Shown here: positions 28,866 through 41,277 of the stretch, piece after piece
Position numbering within the stretch: position 1 is the stretch's first letter
Layout of the letters: each line of letters opens with the position of its first letter
From: Luidia sarsii
Lineage: Eukaryota > Echinodermata > Asteroidea > Paxillosida > Luidiidae
Length of the DNA: 64,000 nt
Assembly: GCA_949987565.1 (NCBI GenBank)
Contig: OX465107.1
Span: 5,904,112 to 5,968,111, forward strand
Direction: 5' to 3'
Program-made: the position numbers and the translations under genes
The notes under the pieces: generated by a model
What the model was told of the DNA's origin: nothing
What the model saw: the letters and a program-made list of their open reading frames with translations, nothing else
Database searches by the model: none

Positions 28866-31800
28866 GTAAGGAGTGTCGGATATCTGCTCTAGTCTATCAC
28901 ACGGTGTCACGCTATCCGGTTTCCAGGGACCGTTATGTTTTTAACAGCATCCGAGCCGACAGAGGCTGGGCCAAATATATTTCGCAATACTTGCGGTTAC
29001 TGTGACTAATGTGCCCCCGTTTTACGTATAATTATACAGTACAGTAGTAGTACTAGTAGACCTAGAAGGTTCCATTTTACTGCTGCTTTTTACTCAATTT
29101 TAGAGTCTAACATAGTTAAAATTTAGTGGGCCTGACGTTTCGATCTTAGCAGGACCTGGCAGGGGGTACTGCTAGGATCGAAACGTCAGGCCCACTAAAT
29201 TTTGAGATTTGCATTTCGGTAATTTTAGTCAGTAAGCAGTTTGCAATATTTTTGTATATCACTTTAGTTAGAGTCTTACTATTGACATTGTTTTCTTCTT
29301 CTTTTTCGATTTCTTGCGCTGAAAATAAATACATACTAACAGAGGGCCTAGTCCCACTTACTGGGCAGCTAGGAGCTCCCCGTAAACGAGTTTTGAGATT
29401 ATCTGTCGCACTAGCGTCCCATCGCGTCTAATATAGTAAAACAGACATTCTCAACGTCTAGTACCCAGTCTTCGTGTAATATGGTTTGTAAATTGTATGT
29501 GGGCTCATTGCTAAAGCACATGATAAGATTTTAAATCGAGTACAGTACACGGTGTACAACAACAAACATATTGTGGTTTGAACAACTCAACATGCCTGAT
29601 GCCGACATAGGAGACATTTTGTTGAAATTGCAATCCAAAAATTAATCCTACCTTATCGCGACATTCCTGAATGCTAGTCTACCGTGCGTTCCCACGTGGT
29701 CATTTTTTACGCCGATGGAATGTTTATTCGCCGTGCATCGAGGAGAATGTCCGATTATTGAGAGGTATACTGTGTACAGTAACCTTTGCCCTAGGAGGGA
29801 TATGATGTACTTTTCGCGCTGAAATCGTAACGTTGTAAAGTCAGCTACTGACATGTACTGACTAGTACTACTGCCACTGGGTACGACACGCCATGTGAAT
29901 ATATCGTTGGCAGTTGGGTAAAGACAGGTGATTGTTTCTTCTAGTGTGACTACGAGTGGTAGTACAATGTCCGGTTTTGAGCTGACTGGTGATCTGCCAG
30001 CTCTCCTCTTTAATTGTTCTTCAGTATTTTCACTGGGATCAGAGCCAGTTAAAAGCCTGACAAAATCAATTAAACCTGACATATTTCACCGATGTCACGG
30101 AGCTTGAATTGACGAGAAGTACAGTACATGTATAAGTATACTGCAGACAATTACAAATGACTGATTGAATGGTACATACAACATGGATGTACATGTACAG
30201 TACATGTACGTGTAATGTATTGTACTGGCGTGTTGGCTAGCCATTTCTGTGCAGTGGTGATGTAACACAGGAAGCTGCTCTGTTTATATAGCATTTTACA
30301 ATGTGGTAGCGGTAGTTTAACTTGACAGGGCTGTTTCCACTGGACTTTTTAGCGGCCCTTAAGAGACCGTGGCTGAGCGGAAGTCTTCCGCGACTCCCCC
30401 CACCCTGTTAGTTTTACATCGCGGTAGCGGTAATTTGACAGGGACGTCCGTTTACCAAGCGTCCCCACTGGACTTAATTTTGTCATTCTTCTGCTCAGCC
30501 ACTGTAGTTTGACAAAATTAAGTGCAGTGGGAACACGGCTTTACAGTTACATACTACATCTATAGGTAGCTACTTACTTACTGTACTGTACTGTACTGTA
30601 TTGGTAATGGTAGCTTGCATCCCTTTACACTCTTCAATCTTTAAAATGGAGTACAGTTTAAAACTTGGGCTGCAGTTATTGTTGCTATACTGAGTAGTCC
30701 GAGAGTAGTCCGACTGACTGTGTTTTCGGGGTAGATCTAGGGATCTTGGTCAGGGCCCTGGGGATAGTCAAAAAATGTAAGTCTTCAAGTTAAATTTAAG
30801 TTCAACCATTTTGCATACTGTCTTCCTTGCACCCTACAGTTGCCCGACCCCTCCAAAATTTTAAAGTGGGCGACTTTAGGGTCCAAGTTACTCGGACTAA
30901 GCAATAAGTAAGTTTGATTTCTATCACAAGTTACAATTGTACACCAGATACGCTGTAAACTCTATTATATTGACAGAGTGACTTGTTTTTTTTCCATTCC
31001 AACAATTATGTAGGGCTAAGAATGTAAAAATAAATAAATAATAAGTTGTGTGCGATTACGTGACACATGCATTACATCAACCATGTGATTTAATTTTATT
31101 TATCCACATTTGATCCAGTTTTTGGCATTTCTCTGTATTGTAGGCCTAATTTTTTTAGAGCCCTTAGTACCGACAGCACTGGATGTATACATTTCTATAT
31201 TACTGAGTAGGTCATAAAGTTGATGACTAAGATGTACAAAAGATTCATAAAGAAAATGTATTCCAAATGACAAGGGTCAATACTCCAACCTAACAGATCC
31301 CCAAACAATGAAAAAATACCGACCGCTAGATCACCAACCTCAACCTGCAATATTAATTGTCTTTATTGAATGAACATCATGCTCATGTGTTAGTAATATT
31401 CATTCAAATTGATTCGCTACATGTACATGTGTATTTGCCAACTCATACTCATGAGTTCCAGCAATCTAGTATCTCATGTTCACTCAAGAACATGACTCAC
31501 ATGATGTGTTACAACTAATACCATGGAGGTATTCTTACATGGTTAACACTTGTGTACACATGTACGTACATGTACATCCTTATGTACTAAACACCTCTCA
31601 AATGCAAGTTCACTAGATGCATTTGTTGGAAAGCACAATGAAAATAGATGGCCTGACTGCCTCATGTTTCGATCCTAACTGGAGTCTGCAGGACCTTCCA
31701 GCAACTTAGACGTTCTGCCATTGAGAAAGGTTCTGATGAACATTGAAACATCAGACTCTCCCAAGTTTTTGAAGTTTGCATTTTAGTAAATGAATATAAC

Positions 31801-34800
31801 AGTATAACATGTAAAATGTTTCCATCCTAGCGGGAACCTTTGAGAAAGGTCCTGCTAGGATCGAAACATCAGGCCCTCTAACTTTTGAAATTTATGTATT
31901 ACAGGTCATTTTAGTCAGTGAGCAGTTTCCAACATTTTTGCATTGGTATTACACGATAAAAGTGTATGTAGATTAGAAAGTCAATTTGAAAACAGCATCA
32001 TCACAGCCATTACACGATAACAAAGTGAGATTTTGGCACAAGCCACATATTAACACGTGATATTTGATGGATCACTGGCAGGCGGTTTCAGTAAGGTGTG
32101 CAGTAAACCATGGCCTTTTGTGCCTTAAGCCGCGTCCGCACTGGACTTATTTTTTACCGAGCCCGTGGGTAACATTCCAATGGGTAAATCTTCCCGGCGT
32201 CCGCACTTGGACTTTCGACTCAGGTAAACTAACCGAGACGACGCAGTAAAACTAACCGACTGGCGCGTATAAACGCAAGAGAGCGCTATGGTGGTGACCT
32301 TTCACCGGATGTAAATACCATAAAACGACGACACGTCGACCCTGCTCGAAAAGTAAACAACATTGTTGTATTGGGACCATGGCACGTCACGTGGTATTTA
32401 GGGCCTCTGGCAATGCGGGGCGCCGGATGTGGTTTTTTACCGAGTCGTTTACCGAGACGTCGTGTCCGGATTGGACTTTTCGGCTCGGTTAAACTGACCT
32501 GGTCAATTTAACCGGGCAGAAGTTGGTCGGTTAAACTACCCACTGGAGTCGGGTAAGTTACCTGGGAGGAAAACTTTCTGGCTGTCCGCACTGGACTTAA
32601 AATGGTCAATTTACCCATTTGCTCGGTTAGTTTACCCATTTTAAGTCCAGTGCGGACGCGGCTTTAGTAATGTATAATATGTACTGGCATTTTCAGACTC
32701 CAATGCATAGGAGCACTGAATGAATAAAGGAAATCATGGTGCAATGTTATTGGCACAACGTAAGTACAGTACAATAGATTCCTATTTACGTATTCTGCAT
32801 CTCCAGCCTTCCTAATAATGACTCTGGCTTAGCCTTGTCCATCTTTACATTGTGCCATTCAAATTGATTATAAACGCTGGACAATACCGGGTAGGTAGGC
32901 TTTCTCATCGCACCAATCTTAGAAGGTATTTGTAAAGTCAAGTGTGAGATAAGCCTGTGAGAATGTTTTTATTTTATTTTTACTTCAAGTTTATTCCTCA
33001 ACAGGAAAAAAGGGTATAGGTTGGAATATTACAAAAAAGAGAAGGTCAGCTGATTAGGAGATTAGAATTTAGTTGCCTGTTGACAGTTTTTATCTACATG
33101 TAAAAGCAGAATTTAGGTAAAAACATTCACCAATAAAGAGTTCGAAAAAGATGCTTACTATATTCAGTTATAATTGTTACCATTGCTTCATGAAACTACA
33201 GTACTTCAAGAAATATCTTAGTACGAGAACATACATTTCTACTTGCACATGTACTTTCTGCAGGTGCATTTCAAATCATTATAATAGATAGACCTGTCCT
33301 ATCAAGTTGATGTAGACAGCTATCTTGAGATAGGGAAAGGGACTTGCAACCACTGAAATTCACCTGGAAAGCATTCGGATGATGGATGAGCTTTAAAACC
33401 AAATCAGTCATAATATACTTTATACACTGTAGTGACTGTACAATATGTGAAACATGAGACTGTAAGTGCTTAATGTTTGCCTATCCTTAACCTTTAAATG
33501 ATTCATATACTTTCCTGCAGAGTTGTGCTTTACATTCTCTTTTGTTCAAATGCCAGCGACATGCCGACAATGGTATTTTACAGTTGGGTTGTATTTTGTC
33601 GCAATCCATTGAATGCACTTCCTAATATATCCATTACAACTGTGATTTTTTTCGGTCTTGTTCCTTATTCAAATAGGCTGCTGAATTGACTATCGAAAGT
33701 TGCACACTTGTTGTGCTTTGAATTCTGTGAATGCACTAGTACTGTATGGTATACATCCAAACAAATCAAGTAACGGCTATGAACTTCAAGTACATGTATG
33801 ATGAAAAATTTAATGGACGGATGTTAAAATTCAAATGGATCCGATACCATTTCTGGTATTGTTATACATGTACGTGAAACTTCAGGAAAGACAGATTGAG
33901 ACTGAAATGCAATAGATTTATGAACCATTTTAAGGACTGAAAAGAGTCCTACCGGCTACCGGTGTTTTTTTTAAAAGAAACCTCACACAGCTCAGAGGTA
34001 AATGTGCATAAAACCATTTGGCGTGACACACAGTGACAGACGGTGTAAGGGAAGAGTGCCCAGAAATGAATTGGCTTGCAGTGTACATGTACAGTACATG
34101 TACAGTACACGTACATGTACATGTATGAGTCTGGGAGCAGTGCGGAGAAATAGGGGTGTGTGTGGTGTCGCACTGGTGGAACCCATGCGTGGTACACTAG
34201 CCATGCCAGGCTTGCCCGACTGAATTCTAATAAGATGCTTGGCGATGCCCGACTTTCATAAATATACGTAATTTGCGCATTGATGCCTTGTACATGTACA
34301 CAGTCTATGGCCGTTTTAGAAATGAAGGCTTGGGCTGGGGCTCAGGCTTCGTCTCTGTCTGACAAAACCTGAAAATCCAGTTTGTGGTGTGTTTCCGAAT
34401 TTGAAGTTTGTTGACTTGATATACAAGGTATTCACCAAGAAACCGGGGCCAAACGCTTGTTTTAGAAGCCTTTGATATTATAACAAGTAAGATAAATATG
34501 ACTGAAGCCTGAGCCTAAGCCTTCATTTCGAAAACGCCCTATGACGTACACATTTATATACGTGTACATGTTCCTTCCCCTGCCATATTATCAAGTCTGT
34601 ATATGCAGGCATATTATTTGAATCCAGCAACCTATTGTATCATGTACAATTTGGTTGTTTTGGTGCATTATATCGGTGTAAAGTTTCTCTAAATTCCAAT
34701 TTTTCCATACAATTAATGCCAAAATACATGCATGCTAACCTATTATTATTATTATTATTATTTATTTTATTTACCCTGGGTTTCCCATTCAGTGCAAAAC

Positions 34801-37800
34801 TGATCTCCCTTGGGTCCCAGCCAATACAATAAAAACATTAAAAAGCACCTTAAAATTACAACAAACATTTAAACAATCGATAAAAGCCTGTAACACCAGG
34901 TCTGTTTAAAATACATAGATCTACATAATTCGACAAAAAAATTGCACTTATACTACTATGCACAAGCAGCAACCCTTCAACAAATTAATGAAACACTTAA
35001 CATTATTTGGGATGGGGTTCTTTGAATTCCCCGGTATGGCATTCCATGCATGAGCTCCCCGAAATTTGAATGTTTTTCTGCCAGATTCTGTTCCTACTCG
35101 TGGAAGAACAATGTTACCCATCAAACTGTTCCTAGTGTTGTAAGAATGAATTTCACTACTCCGGGTAAAGATATCACATCAATAATCTGGGACCACCCTC
35201 ACTAAACACTTAAAAACCAGTAAAATGACTCACTTTGCTAGCCCGGCGGACTTGTAAAAAAGTAGACAGCGGTGTGGTGGCAAAATACGTTGTTGTGGGT
35301 GGGGATGAGAAAATAGAAACAAATAATTTGTTTTACTTGACCTAATAACCTTGTCTTGAATTCAATATTAATTATACAGGGCTAGTAAAACTTGCTGCGG
35401 GCTAGCAAAAAACTCAATTTACTACCCCGGTGGGCTAGTTAACAAAAAAAATAAGCGTGAGGCTTGTAAGTGATAAGGCTTATTAATCCAGATATGATCT
35501 TGTGAATTTTTCAGCCAACTCGAGGCCTGTGTTCAAACGATTTCAACATGAAGTGTAGAGCGCAAAGAGGAATGACAAGTGTGGATGGGATACATCTGCC
35601 CCTGGCCTCCTGGTGAAAGCATTCTGTTGAGTGGAACATACAGTGTAATGTACAGCACATGCACAGCCTGCAACACGGCACATTAGCTCACACCATCCAG
35701 TTGAACAGCGTCTCATGGAACTCTCAGCTTCTTTCAACTGTACAATATATCTTCCCTCTAGTGTACGTGCGCTGCCAAGAAAGTAGCCACTTAGGACTCT
35801 TCATACTGACTTTCGGGTGCACCAAATGTAAATTGATTTGGAAGATGTAGTACATGTAAAACAACTTGAACTCTGGATAGCTGTGGGTGTGAACATCTAA
35901 ATTCCTGTCATATCATATCTGCAGATAAAAGTACATGTCCATGTGGATATGAGACCATGAATGTACAGTATGTACATCTACTTGTGTCTGACTTGAATGA
36001 ATTGGCTGACACAAGTCTAGGGTGCAGACTGTACTGTCCCCTCGACTCAATGATGAACCAGTAGACATTTGAGATGCCTGAGTAATATGTATTGTATTTT
36101 CATTACAGCAATTAGCTATGATGACATATCCCCAACTCTCTCTCCCTCTCCCCCTCTCTCCCTCTAACTCTCCCTCTCCCTCTCCCTCTCCCTCTCCCTC
36201 TCCCCCTCTCCCTCTCTCTCCCTCTACATCTCCATCTCTCTCCCTTTTCCCCTCTCTCTCCCTCTTCCCCCCTCTCTCTCTCCCTCTCTTTCTTTTTCTC
36301 CACCACCCATCCCCCAAGCCAAGCCCTGGCACGGTTCATATGTTAACCGCCAAACTCTTCCCTCCCTCCACCAGCCGACAGCAGCGCTTGTCAGGGGGCT
36401 GCGAAAGTCCTCTCAATTATCCAATTTCTCCAAGTCAATGCCTGTCGGTACAGTGTAGGTTGATACAATTTGACTAGGGGTTAACAGGGGTTGGCAAACA
36501 GGAGTCCAGGTTTGCTCTGACCCAGTCAACATAACCAGATTGGATGTAAGAAGTACGCGTGTCGACTGTCGGCTCATTCCTTCAGATTAAGCCTAGATGT
36601 TAAACATGGTGTTGCCTGTCAGATGGGTTTAATGTACAACACAAAGGACCCAGTAAAAAATGTAATCAAATAATGGATAGATCTATCTAGAGAGATATCA
36701 AAAAAGCACACACATAAATACGGTATGTAAAAATGTGTTGTACTGTACCTCATTCTTTGTAGCGTTTATAAAAATACTTTGTTCCACCCGAGGAAAGTTA
36801 TTATATCACATGTATCAAAATCATATCGTAATAAACATGCTTGAAAAGTTGGGAGTCAGTCAGTTACATGTAGATGGGTGGGGGGGGGGGGGGGGGGGGT
36901 CAGTCCAAAGACTTTATCCTGAAAATGGTTAATGAGATTCTCCCCCCCCCCCTTTGTATTTATCATTATTTTTGAGGACTCTAAGATCTTGCACAAGGTG
37001 AGGTCTGTAGTCATGTCATGCACAAGTGAGATCATTTTAATGACTACCGGGGTATGTCTTTTCAAGGGGACACTGTATTCAACTAAATATTCACAAATCG
37101 ATCACAAAAGCATAAACAAAAATAAAAACCAAAACATTAGCAAGGCTTCTACGCAATCACATTATTGGGAATCAGACAAAGAAAAACATCTTCAGTAGGT
37201 TTTTTCATAAGCTGTCAGAAAATCCCTATGAGGTTACCAGCTTACCATTATTCCGACTCAATAAGATTTGTTTTTCATTAGGGTCCCATCTGTGTATAAA
37301 AGAGGGTATTTCAGTTTTGAGTTTATAATAATTGAATTTGTTTTTTATTTGGTTTTTATTTGGTATTTCTAGGTTTGTAAAGTTATCTTTGAAGTTATCG
37401 TTATTGTACATGTGTGTACAACGAATAAATACTGGTAGTGGCTTTGAGGCTAATAATTATATAGTTACAGAGGTCAACGCTTCTCCTTGTTCGACTCCTG
37501 TCATTATGGATGAGACACTGGTCAAAAGACTGTGAAACATCTCTTTTCAGATTGCAGAACTCCAGTATTTACCGGTACATTCATTCCAGTGTCCATGTAA
37601 AATCAAATGACCTACGTATACATACATGTGTACATGTAGCATAGAAAAGGTACTTTAACAAAATACGCAGTACTTGTACATGTACATTATACAGTACATG
37701 TCCAAGTTAATTGCAGGCGACACTCCAGAAATGCACTGATGCAGTCCTTAGGAGGACTACTGGTGTAAGGCCCTGGAGGCTTTTAATGGCAGAGGGAAGT

Positions 37801-40800
37801 GATCATGGCACGTGCTTTACACAGGCCATGTATCATTCCCGTTTTCTCACCATTTCCCCTTGGTTCACTGACATCAGGCAGTATGAATGCTATTGCTAAC
37901 ACAAAGTAACATGAAGTCAGTATGTATGTACATTACATTTGTGCTTAACAAGCAATTGGCCTTAAATATCGCTCTTAGCAGAACCTTCCGCAAAGGCAGA
38001 ACATTCTGTCTTTGCGGAAGGTACTGCTAGGATCAAAATGTTGGGCTCTGTATAGTTTCGAGATTTGACTTCTGGTCAAAAGTAAGCAGTTTGCAGCATT
38101 TCTGTATAACACCTGACCAAGCATTGCTGATGAGGGTTTAACCTACTCAATGTAATACCGGTAAGCACTCAGTGCTTTGCCCAATTGCCTGCTGAACAAA
38201 ATTCAGTCAAATCGGACGGTATTCAAACCCGTTACTCCTGCTTTCTAATAAAAAGTACCGGGTACTAGAATTGTTTTTCAGTTGACCTCTGTGTGTAAAA
38301 TTAGTGTACATGTAAATGTACAGTACGTACATACTGTACATTTACAGTGTACAGCATGTACATGTACATGTGTATGTGTTGTACTGTACGTGCATACGTA
38401 CCTGATTCCCATATCCACTCACCCATCATACAATGTAATGAACATGTACAATGAAATGTTCATGTAAACATCCATGATGTAAGTGTCTCTCTAATTCACC
38501 AATGGACTAAAAATCAGGTTAGAGTGTGACACACGTGCCCATCAGTATTTATGAGAATCCATAATGGATGCCCGTGTCAGTGGGAGAGTCATCAGGCCCT
38601 CTTAATCTTCTGGCCAGTTGGTGCGAAAGATTACAGAAACCGTGGCAAGCGTTGCCCGTAGTGGTGTCGTGTGTTTCTCTGGGCACCAGACTGAGCTGAG
38701 AGCTCCCCAGTCTTCTGTGCATGGCTGTGTTTGAGTATGTGTGCGGTACATGTCTGGGCTTGCTCTCCTATAGTTTTGTGATCATGGGTGATCAGGCAGT
38801 CACCGGAGCAAGCCGTCAAGTTCTCAATCCATCTTCCAATGGTCCAGAACTTTCAACAACAAAAATTGATTGATATTGAGTGCTTCAGTGGATGCCAAAT
38901 TGCCAATGAATTTTAAGCGCCTTGATCTACAGTATGTAATCTCAGTGGCTATGGGCACCTTGGCCACTGTTAGACATCAAGCTCTGCACGTCTACATGTA
39001 AATCTTACTTTTCTGTACACGTACACTGCCCCTCGAAAGTTATAGCGCACCCACTGCACAATTTTCAACTTAAGATTTCACTTTAAAATTTCACAGCTGT
39101 TCAGTAAACTATCAAACCTGTGTCTGGAGTTATTATTTTAATCAGTAATAGGATTGTGTTTTTCTGTTTATTTGCGGTCCGTGGGCGCCGCCATCTTGGA
39201 TTTAACGTTAACTCCCATTGACTTTAAAGCCATGTTCCCAGTTCCCACTGGACTTAATTTTGTCAAACTACAGTGGCTGAGGGGAAGATTGACAAAATTA
39301 AGTCCAGTGGGGACGCTCGGTAAACTGACGTCCCTGTCAAGTTACCGCTACCATGATGTAAAACTAACAGGGCGAGAGGAGTCGCGGAAGACTTCCGCTC
39401 AGCCACGGTAACTTAACAGGGCCGCTACAAAGTCCAATGGGAACAGCCCTGTCATGTTAAACTACCACGACCTCGCTGTAAAACGCTATATAAACAGAGC
39501 AGCTTCGTGTGTTACGTCACCACTGCACAGAAATGGCAAGCGGGACCGCAAAAGTGGTGGTATATGTACACGTACATTAACTACAGTACATAAATGTTGT
39601 ATGTACCATTCAATCAATTATTTGTAATTGTACGCTGTATACTTATACATGTACTGTACTTCTCGTCTTCAAGCTCCGTGACATCGGTGAAATATGTCAG
39701 GTTTGATTGATTTTGTCAGGCTTTTTACTGGCTCTGATCCCAGTGAAAATACTGAAGAACAATTAAAGAGGAGAGCTGGCAGATCACCAGTCAGCTCAAA
39801 ACCGGACATTGTACTACCACTCGTAGTCACACTAGAAGAAACAATCACCTGTCTTTACCCAACTGCCAACGATATATTCACATGGCGTGTCGTACCCAGT
39901 GGCAGTAGTACTAGTCAGTACATGTCTGTAGCTGACTTTACAATGTTACGATTTCAGCACGAAAAGTACGTCATATCCCTCCTAGGGCAAAGGTTACTGT
40001 ACACAGCAGCCTCAATAATCGGACATTCTCCTCGATGCACGGCGAATAAACATTCCGTCAGCGTAAAAAAAAGTTCACGTGGGAACGCACTGTAGACTAG
40101 CATTCAGGAATGTCACGGTAAGTTACCATGTGGCCGCGGAAGAAAAAGTCCTGTGGGAACACGGCTTAAGTGATATACAAAAATGTTGCAAACTGCTCCC
40201 ATTGACTTTGTGCACGGCGATAATTATGACGTTCGATTAATTATGACGTTCGATTAATTATGACGTTCGATTAATTATGACATTCGATTAATTATGACGT
40301 TCGATTAATTGACATTCTGAACACATAAAGCAAAATTGGGTCAATAGAATTTGACTAATTGGCAATAGGTATACCACTAAAGAGACAGGTATGATTTGTA
40401 AACACATTATCCACGATTTAATTGGGCGAAAAAACACGAAGCAGATTTGTGTGTGGGTGCGCTATAACTTTGTGTACAATGTGTACTTATGTGCCTCTGT
40501 TTCTCATACCAAAATACACACCTCTGATCTGGTTTCACACTTTTTGGAAACTCGCTTTCATGCATGTGCATCTTTCTCTTGTTCTTTTTAAAGACAAATT
40601 AAAGCAGCACAACATTTTCAAATACATTAATACTTGAGATATATGAAATAAGATTGTTCATCTAGTTTTCTTATTCTGCCCAAAGATGTAATGAGTAATG
40701 TCCCCTTCAAAATCACGGGTGTTCTATTGAGATTATGTACAGTATATATTTATACGTTATGTCACATTTATAAATATTTAGACGGATTGGAACTGATCAG

Positions 40801-41277
40801 ACTGACTTTTGATAATATGAATGTGGATCAAATCCCTGTCAGGACTCAGGAGTAGAATGGTTCCATCAGTTGTCACAGATTTCCATCTTCACGCATTATT
40901 GAATCAGGTCAAGTGTGAACACCATCTGCCAACTTTGCTCGGCACTACCGTCAGAGCTACAACTTTGATTGGGGAGAGCTCCCTTTTCAGTTTGCCCGAT
41001 AACATGTGCGCATGACTTCTCTTCAGTTTTGCAGAGCTCTCATTTCCACGTGCCTTTTCCTCACACTCCTTAGATCGTGGGTACCTCCTTTGACTGCGTG
41101 GATGCCGCCAAAGAGGTCACGTTCTACGAGACCATCTATGCCCTGCTGGACCGGCACAGTCCCCAGTATCGGCTGACCTTCGGCGAGGCGCTGGCCGGGA
41201 AGCTCAGGCTACTGCAGAATGAGCAGCAGGGCCTGGATGAGGAGATGGCATGCAAGGATGGGCAAAGAACTAACTGA
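28653..41277 (+). CDS. GSKIP: GSK3-beta interaction protein (A-kinase anchoring), 2 exons
   Basis: Exons 28653-28865 and 41074-41277 join in phase 0 (donor GTAAGG, acceptor CCTTAG) to give 138 residues; human GSKIP has 139. The N-terminal half holds the helix that binds PKA RII subunits (IEAKSAVNEVKFAVDHVEIA), then DEQAYLNVRTKEGDEFCVEL. The C-terminal half holds FYETIYALLDRHSPQYRLTF and EALAGKLRLLQNEQQ. This is the GSK3-binding segment, and the Leu equivalent to human L130 is kept. GSKIP is a cytosolic scaffold that brings PKA and GSK3-beta together and restrains GSK3-beta. The ATG is chosen because it follows ATTGGAAATA and restores the usual length, although the frame is open further upstream. 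The 12.2-kb intron is unusually long for this window. Confidence 0.95.
29110..29265. mobile_element. Fold-back element copy, compact
   Basis: GGGCCTGACGTTTCGATC and GATCGAAACGTCAGGCCC face each other with only about 30 bp between. It is the cleanest copy for defining the family. Confidence 0.8.
29648..30082 (-). CDS. Transposon-borne ORF, 144 aa, unrecognised
   Basis: Begins MSGLIDFVRLLTGSDPSEN and contains DIVLPLVVTLEETITCLYPT and FTWRVVPSGSSTSQYMSVAD. About 104 residues match the copy at 39694-40095 with roughly four substitutions; the two then diverge through indels. It resembles no transposase motif I know. It could be a captured host-gene fragment or an accessory ORF of a Harbinger-like element. 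It may not be expressed. Confidence 0.5.
   Translation of the reverse strand: MSGLIDFVRLLTGSDPSENTEEQLKRRAGRSPVSSKPDIVLPLVVTLEETITCLYPTANDIFTWRVVPSGSSTSQYMSVADFTTLRFQREKYIISLLGQRLLYTVYLSIIGHSPRCTANKHSIGVKNDHVGTHGRLAFRNVAIR
29659..30540 (-). mobile_element. ORF-bearing TIR element, copy B (one end lost)
   Basis: In the opposite orientation to 39228-40166. The right end (30540) is AGCCGTGTTCCCACTGCAC on the minus strand, followed outside by TTA. The left end lacks the final ~60 bp present in copy A. It contains TATATAAAC upstream of an ORF on the minus strand. Confidence 0.8.
31640..31960. mobile_element. Two adjacent fold-back element copies
   Basis: The first, at about 31640-31780, is degenerate. 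The second, at about 31805-31960, has GAGAAAGGTCCTGCTAGGAT and CATCAGGCCCTCTAAC, then TCAGTGAGCAGTTTCCAAC. Confidence 0.65.
32128..32663. mobile_element. 536-bp MITE, TTA duplication (copy 2, inverted)
   Basis: Starts AGCCGCGTCCGCACTGGAC and ends with its inverse, flanked by TTA at 32125-32127 and 32664-32666. It is the reverse complement of 13147-13682 with the same length and only a few base differences where compared. Confidence 0.88.
34307..34555. mobile_element. Inverted-repeat element, GAAATGAAGGCTT family
   Basis: GGCCGTTTTAGAAATGAAGG at the left and CCTTCATTTCGAAAACGCC at the right form the ends. Interior GTCTGACAAAACCTGAAAAT is shared with 54171-54425 and 57085-57655. Confidence 0.72.
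34735..35215 (-). pseudogene. LINE 3' fragment (CR1/L2-like tail)
   Basis: The minus strand reads EIHSYNTRNSLMGNIVLPRV and TFKFRGAHAWNAIPG. This is the HxYNTRxS...FRGxxxWNxIP pattern of LINE polyprotein C-termini. The element ends in a short TAA microsatellite at 34739-34761, the usual 3' tail type of such elements. Confidence 0.75.
36128..36300. repeat. (CTCCCT)n pyrimidine tract
   Basis: CTCCCT/CTCTCC repeats within the GSKIP intron. Confidence 0.85.
36879..36953. repeat. G-run facing C-run
   Basis: An uninterrupted run of about 18 G (after GGGTGG) followed about 45 bp later by about 11 C. The two runs could pair as a hairpin, or the G-run could form a quadruplex. Confidence 0.8.
37950..38110. 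mobile_element. Fold-back element copy (degenerate)
   Basis: CTTAGCAGAACCTTCCGC and GCGGAAGGTACTGCTAGG form the inverted centre, and the right flank contains AAGTAAGCAGTTTGCAGC. Confidence 0.65.
38160..38275 (-). mobile_element. Second tRNA-like SINE family, degenerate
   Basis: CTCAGTGCTTTGCCCAATTG and GGTATTCAAACCCG resemble the copy at 26150-26300. Confidence 0.4.
39228..40166 (+). mobile_element. 939-bp ORF-bearing TIR element, copy A
   Basis: Starts AGCCATGTTCCCA and ends with the inverse of AGCCGTGTTCCCACAGGAC. Flanking TAA at 39225-39227 and 40167-40169 is the target duplication. A TATATAAAC box (39490-39498) lies about 200 bp upstream of a 133-codon ORF. The AGCC terminus and TAA duplication are shared with the 536-bp MITEs, suggesting one transposase family (PIF/Harbinger-like, inference). 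Confidence 0.85.
39694..40095 (+). CDS. Transposon-borne ORF, 133 aa, unrecognised
   Basis: Starts MSGLIDFVRLFTGSDPSEN and is the intact-looking partner of the ORF at 29648-30082. After a shared block ending SLLGQRLLYT the C-termini differ by small indels. A leucine/valine-rich middle alternates with polar loops. No domain was recognised. Confidence 0.5.
   Translation: MSGLIDFVRLFTGSDPSENTEEQLKRRAGRSPVSSKPDIVLPLVVTLEETITCLYPTANDIFTWRVVPSGSSTSQYMSVADFTMLRFQHEKYVISLLGQRLLYTAASIIGHSPRCTANKHSVSVKKSSRGNAL
40208..40312. repeat. 17-bp tandem repeat TGACGTTCGATTAATTA
   Basis: Five to six consecutive copies, with one ATTCGA variant. Each unit carries a TGACGTT half resembling a CREB/ATF site. Confidence 0.92.
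41074..41277 (+). CDS. GSKIP: GSKIP exon 2 with stop
   Basis: 67 codons starting IVGTSFDCVDAAKEVTFYET and ending KDGQRTN with TGA. Acceptor CTCCTTAG. Contains the GSK3-interaction segment. Confidence 0.95.
   Translation: MVGTSFDCVDAAKEVTFYETIYALLDRHSPQYRLTFGEALAGKLRLLQNEQQGLDEEMACKDGQRTN

Larger units (their letters stand above)
28866..41073 (+). other. GSKIP: GSKIP intron (12.2 kb), transposon-filled
   Basis: AT-rich and packed with TGTACATGTACA palindromes, fold-back elements, two 536-bp/939-bp class MITEs, a LINE fragment and simple repeats, listed separately. No additional host exon was recognised. Confidence 0.7.
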
